Below are positions 49,092 to 61,009 of a stretch of 64,000 bases of DNA, in pieces; the stretch's first letter is position 1, and every line of letters starts with the position of its first letter. Source of the DNA: Diphasiastrum complanatum (lineage: Eukaryota; Streptophyta; Lycopodiopsida; Lycopodiales; Lycopodiaceae). The DNA is taken from assembly GCA_029204225.1 (NCBI GenBank), contig CM055095.1, positions 73,630,753 through 73,694,752 of the forward strand, read 5' to 3'. Under the pieces are notes generated by a model that saw only the letters and a list, made by a program, of their open reading frames with translations, made no database searches and was not told where the DNA came from. Made by a program: the position numbers and the translations under genes.

Positions 49092-52000
49092 TGGTATCAG
49101 AGCTAAGTAAGAGAGTGATCATTGAATCATAAATCTTGTAAAGATCATTGGCAAAATTTGTTTTTTGGCCAATACTAGTGAGGGCGAGTTCTTCTAGAGT
49201 GATAGCTTGTAATCATTTGGATAAAAATGACTTGGAGGCTGTGTATGTACTTTTCACACGTGTGAAACCGTACAGCAACTTTCAATTCAAGTTACTTTGT
49301 GTTTGTTGGTCCCAAAATCACAATACTAGTTCATTTTTGGTGCTTTTTGAAGCATAGTATTGATCTAGATTCATTCTAACTAATGCCTATGTTCAAATAG
49401 TGTTTTGGATTATTGAAGCATTTCTTTTTAGAGTCTAAGATCAGATCTTAAGAGGCTGATTTGTTCAGATCCTTAGTTGAAGTGAAATCTCTAAGAAAAG
49501 TGTAAAGCAATTTTTTTGTGAGAGTGAAGGCTAGAAATTTTTGGTAAGATCTTTGAGTATCATTCAAGCTTGTGTGCTAGTTTGATAGAGACAAGCCTGT
49601 AGGCATTCTAGAAAGCTTTAGGCCTTTTCATAGATCTTTTAAAATTCAAAAATCTTTGTGATTTTTAAAAGAGCATTCATTCTAAAATGTCATCCATGGG
49701 TGGATATTTGATGGAATCAAGTGAGAGACTCACTTCCACAAATTATTCCATTTGGAAAGTGAGAATGGAATCACTCCTAGTGATCCATGATCTATATGAC
49801 ATAGTTCAAGGAGTAGAGGAAGAGCCTCAAACTCCCCAAGAACAAGCCAAATACAAGAAGAGAGCAAGATTAGCTCTACATTGCATAAAGTTAAATGTAT
49901 GCAATGACCTCTTGAAAGAGGTGTCTTCTTGTACCTCATCCAAAGAGGCTTGAGATTCATTAAAGAGCATTTATGAATCCAACAATACTTCAAGAATCCT
50001 CATGCTAAGAAATCAAGTTTTCCTAAGCATGAAAGGAAGTGGAGAGAGTGGACAAGAGTATCAAATCTCTTAACAAGGAGTTAAGTGCAATAGGAGAGAA
50101 GATCCAAGATCAAGAACTAGTACAAATCATTTTGAATGGTCTAAGTGATGAGTTTACCAACTTAGTCCAATCATTTGCCATTCAAGACTCTCTTCCATCC
50201 ATTGAAAAGTTGCACAATGTTCTTGTGGCCGAGGAGAGTAGGCTTCTACACCTCAAGACAAGAATGGATAGCATGTCACTTAATGGAGGAGAGGAGAAAG
50301 CTAACTTTACATCTAAAGGCAAGAAAAAGCAAAATCCATTCAAGAAAAATCAAGGCAAGGAGGCCGAGATGAAGAATGAAGGATCTACCTCCAAAGGCAA
50401 AGTGAAGAACAGGGCAAAACTAAAGTGTTTCTTTTGTGGAAAGAAAGGACACTTTGCCTCAGAATGCTACTTGAAGAAGAATCAACAAGCCAAAGGAGAT
50501 CAAGTGAACATTGCTCAAGAGGAAGAATATGAGGATGGATTCAACACATCCTTAATGGTTGCATCTACACCAACTTCAAGTCAAGACACATGGTGGATAG
50601 ATAGTGGGGCTAGTTCCCACATGTCCTTTAACAAGCATTATTTTTCTACTCTTCTATCTTGTAATGAGTCTAAGAAGTCAATATACACTGCTAGTGATCA
50701 AGCATGCAAGATAGATGGCATAAGATCTATACCTCTTTGTTTAGGCACATCTAAAAGGATAGATCTAGATAATGTTTTGTATGTTCCTACCATTTCAAGA
50801 AACTTGCTTAGTGTAGGACAATTAATGGACAATGGACTAGATGTACATTTCAAGAATGGAGTTTGTTCCATCTTGAAAAATGATAAGTGCAAGCTAGTGG
50901 CATTAAGCAAGGTAGACTTTTCAAGTTGGATGCTAATGTTGCAAGTGAAAGTGTGAACTTAGCTAGGGAGGAGCTAACTCAAGTGGAGCTTTGGCATAAG
51001 AGATTAGGCCATCCTAATCTTCAATCTATGGAGTCAATGGCAAGCAAGGAACTAGCTCTCGGCCTACCAAGAACTTTCAAGAAGTGTGGAAAAATGTGTG
51101 AGGCATGTGGCCTTGCAAAGTCACACAAATCTTCTTACAAGAAATCTTCATCAAGATCTCTCTCTCCCTTGGATCTCATACATTCTGATGTACATAGTTT
51201 TTCACATGCAAGTAATGGAGGTGCCTTGATGTATGTAACTTTTATAGATGATTGTACTAGATTCACATGGATTGAGTTACTATCAAAGAAAAGTCTTGTT
51301 TATGAAGCTTTCATTAAGTTCAAGTCTCTAGTAGAGAAACAACTTAGTACTTCTATCAAAGCACTAAGATGTGATAATGGAGGAGAGTACACCTCCAATA
51401 AAATGAAAGACTTTTGTGAGATCAATTGTATTAAGTTACAATACACTTGTTCCTACACCCCTCAACAAAATGGGGTGGCCGAGAGGAAAAATAGGAGTCT
51501 ATGTGAGTGTGCAAAGTCCTTGAGGCTTGATGCATCACTTTCTATCTCATTTTGGGGAGAAGCCATAACATGTGCTAATTATTTGTGTAATAGACTTCCT
51601 AGTAGTGCTATAGATGGGATCTCACCTTATCAAGCCTTGTTTGATAAGAAACCCAATGTAAAAGATTTTAAGATCTTTGGATGTACTTGTTATGTACACA
51701 TTCCTTTGGAGACTAGAAGGAAAGAAGATGCTACCTCCTTCAAAGGAATCTTTGTTGGCTATGGAGAAAATAGCAAGGGATATAGGATATATGATCCTAC
51801 ATCCAAAAAAGTAAAGGTAAGCAAGGATGTACTTTTTGATGAGTCACAATTTGCTAAGAGCTTGTCAAATGGATCTAACCCATTGTGCATTGAAGATCTT
51901 GACAAATCCGAGGAGGATCTTGACAAACCCGAGGAGGATCATGACAAACCCGAGGATGGAGATTTGGATCCGAGTCAAAAGGGGCCAAGAAGATCATCAA

Positions 52001-53668
52001 GGAGCAAGGCCGAGCCCTCAAGGCTTACCTATGTGGACAAGGGAAAGCAAAAGGAAGGCTCTACATCTTCTACCTCTTACTCTTTTTTAGCTACATTGAT
52101 TGAAGGACCATCATCTTTTGAAGAAGCATGTAAATCTAAAGTTTGGAGAGATGCAATGCAAGTAGAGTATGATGCATTAGAAGAGAATCATACTTGGAAT
52201 CTTGTAAATCTTCCAAGAGGAAAGAAACCACTTGCATGTAAGTGGATTTATAGAATTAAGTACAATCAAGATGGATCTATTAGTAAATACAAAGCTAGGC
52301 TTGTTGCTAAGGGATTTCTTCAAATAAAAGGATTGGATTATGAAGAAACATTTGCACCTGTAGCTAAGCTTGTAACTATTAGATTAATCATTTGCATTGC
52401 TACTTTGTTCAAATGGGATCTCTACCAAATGGATGTGACAAATGCCTTCTTGAATGCCTTCTTAGAAGATGAAATCTACATGATGCAACCCGAGGGCTTC
52501 ATCAAGGTTGGTGAGGAGCAAAAGGTGTGCTACTTAAGGAAGAGCCTATATGGCTTGAAGCAAGCACCTAGAGCTTGGTACTCTAGGTTGCATGATTTTC
52601 TCTATTCCCTTGGCTTTGTACTAAGTGCTTATGAACCTTCTTTATATTTCAAATGTAATGAAGGAAAGATCATCATTTTGGTTCTTTATGTTGATGACAT
52701 CATTATGGCAGGAAATGATGATGATGGCATAGGCAAAGTAAAAGTTGACTTATCTAGTGAGTTCAAGATGGTAGATCTAGGCTTCCTTAAGTTTATAATT
52801 GGGATAGAAGTGTCTAGAAGTAGCAATTGTACTTTCATAAGTCAATCTAAGTATGCTACTTCCATTCTTGAAAGATTTGGTATGAAAGATTGTAAGGGGA
52901 TTGACACCCCTATGGAGCATGTTGTGAAAGCAACTAATGAAGGTGATGAAGCATCCTTTGAGGACATCACTCTCTTTAGGAAGCTTATAAGCTCTCTAAT
53001 CTATTTAACTATCACTAGACCTGACTTAAGTTTTTGTGTAAGCAAGTTGAGTCAAAGTATGCAAGCTCCTTTAGTTCATCATTGGAAAAGTGCCAAGAGA
53101 GTACTTAGATGTGTTTCTAGTACTAGATTTTTTGGCATACTTTATGAAGGATCTAACTTGCACTTGAGAGCCTACTCGGATTCAGATTTTGCAGGTGACA
53201 AGATGGATAGGAAGTCCATTAGTGCATTTGCAACATTTCTTTGTGGAGGAGTAATATCTTGGCTTTCCAAAAAGCAAGATACAATCTCACTATCTTCTTG
53301 TGAAGCCGAGTACAAGGCATTGACTTCAACAACCAAAGAGCTCCTATGGCTAAGAAGACTCTTGATGGAACTACATGTGCTAGAGGCCGAGGAGATCCCT
53401 TACATATTTTGTGACAATCAATCTTCTCAACAAATTGCTTCAAATCCTATCTTCCATGCTAGAACAAAGCATATTGAGATAGCTCACCACTTTGTGAGGG
53501 AGAAGGTACAATCCAAGGAAGTGCAACCACATCATGTACCATCATCCGAATGCATAGCTGATATCTTAACCAAACCATTGTCCAAAGATCCATTTTTTAA
53601 GTTAAGATATGCTCTTGGAATTGTAGATAGATGTACACTAGATTTGCCAAGTTAGAAGTGAGGAGGAG

Positions 53669-54530
53669 TGTTGAAAATTGTCACTCCTCACTTGACATTG
53701 GTTCATGTAAATATTGATCAAACATTAGAATATGTTGATGATATGATTTCACACGTGTGGAGCCTGTTCCCACGTGTGAAAGGATGTACTTTTCATGTTT
53801 GTATATATCCAAATTGATTTTGTATCATTCTAGTTAGTGTGAACATGAAATGACTAGTTTTTAGTCAAGTTGACTAGTCACCTACAAATTAGCTTTTCCT
53901 TGCATGTGCATGAGTAAATGCTCCCACATGGCAAGTGGATGTTCACACGTGTGTATAGAGTACTAGAAGATAAGAGTTGACCATTTTCCTTAGATCCTAT
54001 TTTGTAGGGAATATTCCTATATTCTAGGAGACCAGCTTTTTGGATTTTAGTCATATTCTAGAAGGTCAACTATTGGATAAGGATCAAGGATGGATAAAAT
54101 GGATAGATCTTAGTGATGTGGCACTTTTCACACGTGTGAAGGCCTGCTGGACTGTACCAGACTCATGGATGTACTTGATCCATAAAAGGATCATCATTTT
54201 GCTAAGAAGATTGATGAGACTTTTGCACTCTACACTTTTGTGAGATTTCTAGTCATTTGTCTTGTGATTTTTATGCATGATTGCTATCTAGTATCATTGT
54301 ACTTGTTGTTTCAGGTGCAGGCCGTACAGTGGACAGTACTCCACACGTGTGAAGCCGCTCTCACTAAAAAATGATGTGTTGATCCATTGCTCTTGCTTAA
54401 ATCCAAGTGTAGTGAATCTAGATCAAGATCTAATGTGTAGAACTTGATAGATTCATTGATTAAGCAACCAATAACTCTCTATGATTGTAAAGTAAAATCA
54501 TTATTGTCCTAAAAACTGTAAAATTTATCA
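53669..54530 (+). repeat. Young copia 3' LTR
   Basis: 862 bp, over 98% like the 5' LTR by eye. Contains five CACGTG boxes. Confidence 0.95.
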
Positions 54531-54535
54531 CAAAA
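54531..54535. repeat. Young copia target-site duplication, right
   Basis: caaaa follows the 3' LTR, matching 48,225-48,229. Confidence 0.9.
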
Positions 54536-54925
54536 TTTCATGATATTGTAGGTTGATCATGTGTTGATCAAGTGTCATTAATTCTATGTGTTGATTTTGC
54601 TAGTTTTGTGCAAGAAAGAGATTTGAGAGGTTCCATATCTTTGTGATTTATTCTTGGATTCATTTGTTGACTTTCAATGCAGTTGTAAGTGCATTGGAAC
54701 AGGTTGAATGAGAAGATCAAATCATTGCAACATGGCTACATATGGAGGCTTCATGTTGGAGAGCAATGATGGGCTTATCTCAAGCAACTGATTCAACTTG
54801 GAAGGTGAGAATGAAGTCTCTCCTTGAGATGAATGAGTTAATGAATATTGTTTTTGGTGTGGAGGAAAGACCTTTGGCACCTCAAGAACAACTGTTGGCA
54901 TTCACATTAGATTAAATGTGATACG
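54536..54925 (+). mobile_element. Older copia leader and gag start, right part
   Basis: Continuation of the element into which the young copia jumped. It reads into a decayed gag N-terminus and stops matching near 54,925, where the four-gene block begins. Confidence 0.5.
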
Positions 54926-54986
54926 AAAAATTGAAATTAAGTATCATATCAGAGAGATTTTTGGCGCCCAGGCTTTGAAAATAGCA

Positions 54987-56336
54987 ATGGCAAGGAGACC
55001 TAGATCTACAATCGAGTCTGTGATTCTTTACAATGAGAAAGATGAAGCTGATAACTGGAAGCCAACAAAATATACGAAGAACCCATGGGTATTGCTGCAT
55101 CCATCATCAAAGGGCAATTTTCGACAAAAGAAAAGAGCAAAAATGACTTACAAATTTTATTGAAAGCAAAAATTTTGGAGTTTAAGACTACCCCGAGAGG
55201 TCAATCTATATCAGAAGCCTTAGTACAACATGTATATATGCATTCAAAAATCAAAGTACATGATATCAATCCTCATGATCATCAAAAATATAATTGTAAG
55301 TATATCAAAACATATGTACTCTACAGCAATCATAGGTGATTTTCTTTATTAATGCTCTTCAGATTATGATTTGAATGCTTCAACATTGTTTTTTTCTTTC
55401 AGGTTTATATCCATCATGCATAAGTGAATGGGAGCCCGCACAATCACTTGTAGGAATATTAGATGTGATTCACTCTGATGTTGGAAAGCTGCAATACAGA
55501 GGAAGAAGTCCAAAGGAACTTGCAGATTGTGGTATCTATTTTTATGAATCTTTATATAAGCCACAAACAGATGAAAGTTTTGGCAAGCTCAAAGCAATTC
55601 CATTGCCTAGTTTTCAAAGTGATGAGTGGCCTACTCCTGACAGCATTGTTTCTGAATCCTTGAGATGCAAGCTACTCATGATAAGCACAGGCTCGAAAAT
55701 TGTTCACCTAAGTTGGTTTATCTCATTACATATATTTGTTGATCTTTTCTCGAGTGCTAGTGTTCGTAGGACACTAACTTTATTTGTTTGCAAGGATTTA
55801 TCAGATGAGACTTTGTCAGATCTCATGGATCAAGGCTGGGATAGTAAAACAAATAATGACATAGAATGCAAATTAAAAAGTCCTCAATGATCTTTCGATA
55901 TCATATCGAAAAGCAAATGCTCAGTCTCACATTTAGCTACCAGAGATACAAGAAAATTGAAGGTACATGGCTACCACTGGATCAAGACTTTGAACTAAAT
56001 GGTCACACAAACCGAATGGAGATAAGCATTATCTACAATGAGGAATATTTGACTATGGTTGAGGTGGAAGAGCATTGGAAGCTTGATTTTATCAGAACAG
56101 AGCTCATGCTATTACAAACCAATCTACCAACATATTTTAGTCTTATCATCAAAGGAAGACTCGTAAGTATTTTATATTTATTGCCATTTCAAAATAGGAC
56201 AAAATAATAGAAAATGTCATCATTTACAATTGCACATTCACTAATATTTGCCATGTCACAGATGCGAAAAAGACAGGCGCTGATAACGTGCTGCAAAGAT
56301 CTACCTACAACAATCACCATTGTGGGAGAACAATAG
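54987..56336 (+). pseudogene. Gene 1 of block: unknown spliced protein
   Basis: It starts at an ATG, MARRPRSTIESVILYNEKDE, shortly after the edge of the copia relic. A GT-AG intron (55,296-55,402) joins ...HDHQKYN to LYPSCISEWEPAQSLVGILD in phase. A second intron (56,163-56,261) leads to a last short exon ending TTITIVGEQ and a stop at 56,334-56,336. An AATAAA lies at 56,382. The protein has a GRSPKELADCGIYFYES segment and a C-terminal part with LTFSYQRYKKIEGTWLPLDQ. I recognise no domain. The reading frame is interrupted about twice, so this copy is probably inactive. Its 3' end faces that of gene 2 about 190 bp away. Confidence 0.5.
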
Positions 56337-56529
56337 TTTCAAATAAACTAAGTAAAACTCTGTGTATACACTTTTTCATTCAATAAATGAAAGCCCAAGT
56401 TGGGCATCAGTACATGTATTTTGTGCTGCCAAATTCATAAACTGGAACAACATTTGATATATCAATGTATATTTTCTATGAATTCTATACATGTATTTTT
56501 GTTCTATGCTATCTATATTTGTTTAGATC

Positions 56530-58184
56530 TTAATTTAGTATAACTACATCATCCTTTGCACCATCATCAATAACGGGAGGCTGAAGCCTTGCCCTAGCCA
56601 GTATACTCAGGATAATTTCTTGTCTAAATCTGTACACCTGGCTTGATGTGTACTCAGGAAGTGTAAACTGCAAAATAGAACATTATGTATTAGTAATGGC
56701 CAAAAACATCAACAAAATAGGAAACTAATCATGATTCCAAAATAAGAATAAACAGAATTTATTACCTTAGAAATATCAACATCTTGCTGAAGGTTGAACC
56801 ACTCAAAAAATAACTTTGCATTGTATAATGTGTACCACCCACATTAGAATATTGATTTCAAAATGCTATGAACAGAGTTTACCTCCAAACTGACGATCTG
56901 CCAGTCCACGGAATAGGGAACATCTGTAGGAATATATTTACTTAGATATGGAAGGTATATGTCTACATCCTTATGTGTATTTCTTGTCAAATTCATCTTG
57001 ACACAAAAGCCTTTAATAATATTATCTACAGATCTCTTAATAGAGATCAGGTTTAAACTCCAATGGTCACTACAAAATAAGATTGAAATTTCTTTAGCTG
57101 CAATTCTGAGAACTATTTCCATTGACAATGCCAATGTTAATGCATAAAACAGCAAGAAGCATTTGATATATCTTACTTCGTATGATAAGGGATGAGCAGA
57201 TACTTTGTTGCTGGTGTGAATCCACTTGTCAGACACTGTGACAAAGTGTCATTATTCTCCTTGAAGGCTTGAAGCAGAAAGTTACTCAGCACCAGCACCT
57301 CATTGGATGAATCTCTTGCAATGTCATATTGCAAGAGTGTAAGCCCGGACTCCATCACAGGATCACTGATAGAAGCCCGTCTGTCTTTGAGATCCAAGCA
57401 ATCTAGAACTCTAAAATTAATACTAAAATCAAGTCCATCTAGTCTAAAACAAAAAGGAGTACCAATTGTATCTAAAGTATCGGATATATCTTTCTCAAAT
57501 TTAAGATAATCATCCGAATCTATATATGTATAAAAATTTGGAGGAGGAGGAGGAGGTGGATGTGTAGTATCTACAGGTTTTAAAGGGGTATCCAAAACAG
57601 ATGTAGCTATATTTACAACATTATCAACAGCAGAGTTATCTACAATGGATTCCGGGTTAGGCTTCACAGAATCTGTGGTGTCTACCCTCCTTACTTTCTT
57701 TGGAGCTCTCTTGGGGGCTATCTGCTTCCTAGGACGCTTCGTAGGAAGATCATTCCTATCTAGAGGAGTTGGTCTAGGAGCAGCAGGCTGAGATACGTGT
57801 AATCTACAATACCTATCTCTCATTCTCATCAGGAGCTAAAAATCCTTGGGCATTATGGTGACTCTCTTGGAATGGATTGCAAGCAAAAAAGAATCCTTAA
57901 AAAAAAGGCTAATGTAATCTTCAGCAGCCTCCTGAAGGCACTGAAGAGCACTGGGTGTGAATCTAACTAGCTGTCCGAGATCATTTCTTGTTATGTTTCG
58001 GACAGCACGATAGAATGGAACTCTTGGGATCAACAGAGCTGTTGATCTTTGATACTTGCGTATCTCAGAGAGCCACCTGTTGCAGTTCGCGTTCTAGGTT
58101 TAGAGGGTGGTGTAATGGCAACCGCAGGACTGAGGATGAGCCAGGAGAGAAGAAGTGTCTCCTTGTCTGCTTGCTCCTACCCAT
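56530..58184 (-). pseudogene. Gene 2 of block: histone H3/CENH3-like domain followed by Ulp1-like cysteine protease
   Basis: The first ATG reads MGRSKQTRR, like the H3 tail. The histone fold follows: [18 protein letters not shown] (alpha-N), [12 protein letters not shown] (alpha-1), [18 protein letters not shown] (alpha-2) and [14 protein letters not shown] (loop 2). A basic linker (KRPRKQIAPKRAPKKVRR, a possible nuclear signal) and a Pro run come next. Then there is a Ulp1/C48-like region: LLIPYHT, an intron (57,176-57,070), DHWSLNLISIK with the catalytic-type His, TDVPYSVDWQ, and CGWYTLYNAKLFFEWF with the likely catalytic Cys. A last exon (56,667-56,530) ends PPVIDDGAKDDVVILN. Ulp1 proteases cut SUMO-like proteins. 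The frame is interrupted about four times, so whether the two domains were one protein is unproven. Confidence 0.7.
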
Positions 58185-58201
58185 GGACGTGTACTATGGG
58201 A

Positions 58202-59001
58202 TAGCGGACTTGTGCGTGACGGTTAGGATGAGCAGGGAGAGATGATAAAGACCTCGCAGAGGACCGATATATACGGACAGAATGTACGGTATATCGGACC
58301 TGTGCGAGCCGACTATAAGAGAGAGAAAATAGTTTTGAAGAAAGACGCACAAGTGCGATACAAGGAGAAACGTAGGCAGATGTATCAGACCTGTGCGCAT
58401 GGAAGGCGGTAGGAGGAATATCGATTGTGAAGGACGCGCACAAGTGCGATATGCGGAGCAAAAAAAAAAGTGAAAAAAATTCATCGAAGTTTGTGATTTT
58501 ATATCGCGGTTTGCACGTGCGAAAAAATGTCTTGTCACACGTGTAGGAGTTGTACGGACAAATGCGAGAGTGACACTGTCACCTTGTCACATTACACGTG
58601 TGGGATTTGTACGAGAAAATGCGAGAGCGACACGTGTTGTCGAGCAAATGAATGAACACGCGACACGTGTCCAGGTGTCATTTCACACATGTCCAAGTGT
58701 CACCTCACACGTGCCAGTGCATGTAGTCCAATTGAAAGTAGACACGTGTCCTTTGTCCGTTGACCACACATGCAAACATTTAGTATAAATGGCACAAAAG
58801 TCGATTAATTTTTTACCTTTTCCATTCTCTAAATTGGCGGCATATCGCACTTGTGCGCGTGCATTGTTGTCCATTTGCTTGCAACGATACCTACTTGCGC
58901 AGAAGTGGGATATTCGGTATCTGCCTGACATACATATCCCTCTTGTGCGCCATTTTGATAGTCAGTTTTGTTTCAGTTCTCCCTCTCGCACAAGTGCGAT
59001 A
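58202..59001. promoter_or_regulatory. Divergent promoter with alternating 15-bp motif array
   Basis: The motif CGCACAAGTGCGATA or its complement occurs ten times, with some variation: near 58,202, 58,255, 58,293, 58,346, 58,382, 58,437, 58,843, 58,898, 58,935 and 58,987. Orientation alternates strictly. Pairs span 67-70 bp and recur about every 90 bp. One copy lies just upstream of the gene 2 ATG and one ends 14 bp before the gene 3 ATG. A TATAAAT at 58,784-58,790 would serve gene 3. Likely protein-binding sites; the binder is unknown. Confidence 0.75.
58514..58748. promoter_or_regulatory. Cluster of seven CACGTG boxes
   Basis: CACGTG at 58,514, 58,538, 58,595, 58,631, 58,664, 58,708 and 58,743, several as acacgtgt. 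In plants CACGTG (G-box) binds bZIP and bHLH factors. Two imperfect units of about 60 bp (cttgtcac...acgtgt...atgcgagagygacac) make up part of the cluster, which sits between the two arms of the 15-bp motif array. Confidence 0.8.
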
Positions 59002-59015
59002 TTCATGTTACTGCC

Positions 59016-60532
59016 ATGGCCTCTTCCTCAAGATCCTCACGAGATTCAGGCTTGAGTTCATTTCTTAATGAATTTGAGATTACTGAAAACCTAGACTACT
59101 TCCACAGCCTATTCAGGCCATATCTACATGTTTTCAGGACTGCACAACCAAATTTTGATGTATTTTATGAACATTATGTTAGATTCAGAGATATACTTAG
59201 TAAGCATGTTTTCTCCATAGGTCCACTCCAGTACATGCATTATACTGATCTTGTTCATTTCTTCCCAGCTTTCAAACATAGACTGGATAGAATGTTCACC
59301 AAATTGCTTGATCTTTTCAAAAGCAGTTCAACGTGTCCGCATTGCAACAAGAAATGTCGATTGGTTGAATATCAGAGTGGTTTCGTACTTTTTCTATCAG
59401 TTCAGATCCCAGATGATGAGGAAGTTTCTGTTGCTGACCCTCCTTTTGCATCATCCTTTGTTCAGTCAGTTATTAAGGATATCAGTCACTTTCTTATCGA
59501 CACTCCTGATAAGGAAAGTGACTTTATTGATGTAAATACTGATGTTCTCCGGGATTCTTTTATTGGCCAAAATACATCTGATGATGAATCCAACCCTATA
59601 GAAGAGTCGAAATGTCCTTTCAATTTGCCTGCATATTATATTAATGACGATGTATATTTTACTACTGTTGATTTATGTAAATTTTTTTACTATCGTGAAG
59701 ACAAGGTTCTATGTCTATTATCAGGCACAATTTTCGAATTCTCCGACTTTGTAGATTTTGAAACAGATGACCTTGTTGCTAGTATTGATTTTGATGATGA
59801 GGAGGGACTTATGACTGGTGAAGAATGCCTGACTAAGACTTTATCAAATATAGTTGAGGATGGGCGAGGCAGACAATCCGATGAAGAATTCACGACATTT
59901 CAATCCTAGATGGGCTTCCCTCGTCCATCATTAATGCATTTCACTGATGATTCCACTTCAATACGTGGTCATTATATTGATCATCCTGATCTGGTTGCTG
60001 CTGATGATGAAGAATGTGTAAGTGTTTAAACTTTCTTGCATTAGAATGTTTTTAATCACTGAATGTGTTGTTGCTAACATATTTCCTATTGCAGGATGCT
60101 CTCATAATAGATGATTTTGCTATGAGACGAGGTGGTTTCAAACAACTCGCATCCTCGTTCCAGAGGGACCGTGGACTGGGCCACTATCTTAGGCATTTCC
60201 TGAAGAATGATATCTGTATTGCTCATTCCGAGCTGAGCCCAGTTGGGGAGAGTCTTATAATGGCAGTTAAAGCTTTATCATTTTACCTAGGAGGACATAA
60301 ATTTGTTAAGACAAATAAGATCCTTTTTGTCAAAAGATCTTATGTTTTGAACATTTTAGACTTTACTGATGGGAATGTTCCTTTAAGAAGTTCCCATTAT
60401 TCATTGTATTCCACTTATATTGAGCTTAGTGGAAATAAGGATAATGCACATCTATTAGATGCATACGCTAGCAAAGAATTTCTTCATGACAATACTGCCA
60501 TAGAATCTGACACAAGATCTGATGATGAATAG
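59016..60532 (+). pseudogene. Gene 3 of block: unknown acidic protein with a Cys4-like motif
   Basis: The ATG at 59,016 (MASSSRSSRDSGLSSFLNEF) has a strong plant context, gccATGG. The first part is rich in aromatic residues and predicted helical (YFHSLFRPYLHVFRTAQPNF), followed by CPHCNKKC, a possible metal-binding knuckle, and long acidic stretches (NTSDDESNPIEES, DFDDEEGLMTGEE). A GT-AG intron (60,018-60,094) joins HPDLVAADDEEC to a second exon with GHYLRHFLKNDICIAHSELS and KALSFYLGGHKFVKTNKILF, ending SDTRSDDE. One in-frame TAG at 59,907 lies before the intron, so either a short protein is made or this copy is broken. I recognise no family. It diverges from gene 2. Confidence 0.55.
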
Positions 60533-61009
60533 TTGACACTTTGTATTTTGGTATAATACAATCAATACATTTACATTGAGTATTTCTCCTCTCTTGCTCA
60601 ATGAATTTGCAAAGCAATTCTGAACGTGTCATGATTTGATGACAATGATGATCTTCTACTCAGCAATCATCTAACTTTATCTTCCTGTATGAACTTGCAT
60701 GCCTTTCTAAACTTCTTGTATTGTGTGGACTTTGTTATATGTCGAATCTGAACTCTGCGGTAGAACCACTGAAACAATTGACAAATGGTGTTTCGTTTTT
60801 CAATGGTTCCTCCATGTTGTGTATTTCGATGAAATGTTGCTCATGCTTGCCAATGTGACTTCTGCATTCCTTGTGATGACCATACACTCAAGCTTCCATA
60901 TGTATTTGCAAAAAATGTTGTATGATCTCTTAGTATGTGCTGCATATGTCAAAATCATAATGTTAGTCTTACGTTTAGATCTAAATATATATGAGAATTT
61001 GAAAGCATT

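Larger units (their letters stand above)
48230..54530 (+). mobile_element. Young Ty1/copia element, near full length
   Basis: Two 862-bp LTRs (48,230-49,091 and 53,669-54,530) start TG and end CA and are flanked by caaaa duplications. A primer site, tggtatcagagct, sits at 49,092 and a purine tract (gtgaggaggag) before 53,669. In order: gag (SIWKVRMESLLVIHDLYD), zinc knuckle [18 protein letters not shown], protease (WWIDSGASSHM), pre-integrase (ELWHKRLGHP), integrase (DNGGEY, TPQQNGVAERKNR), RT (YQMDVTNAFLNAFL, LYVDDIIM) and RNase H (YSDSDFAGDK, SCEAEYKALT). LTRs differ at roughly 14-16 sites (below 2%), so it is recent. It looks nearly whole, with about two breaks in the gag-to-protease part. 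Confidence 0.95.

Noticed and set aside
56530-58184. Ordinary replicative histone H3 pseudogene
   Set aside because: The loop 1 length, EDY, KDF and RFT features and the protease-like continuation on the same strand do not fit a plain H3 copy, though this is not fully excluded.
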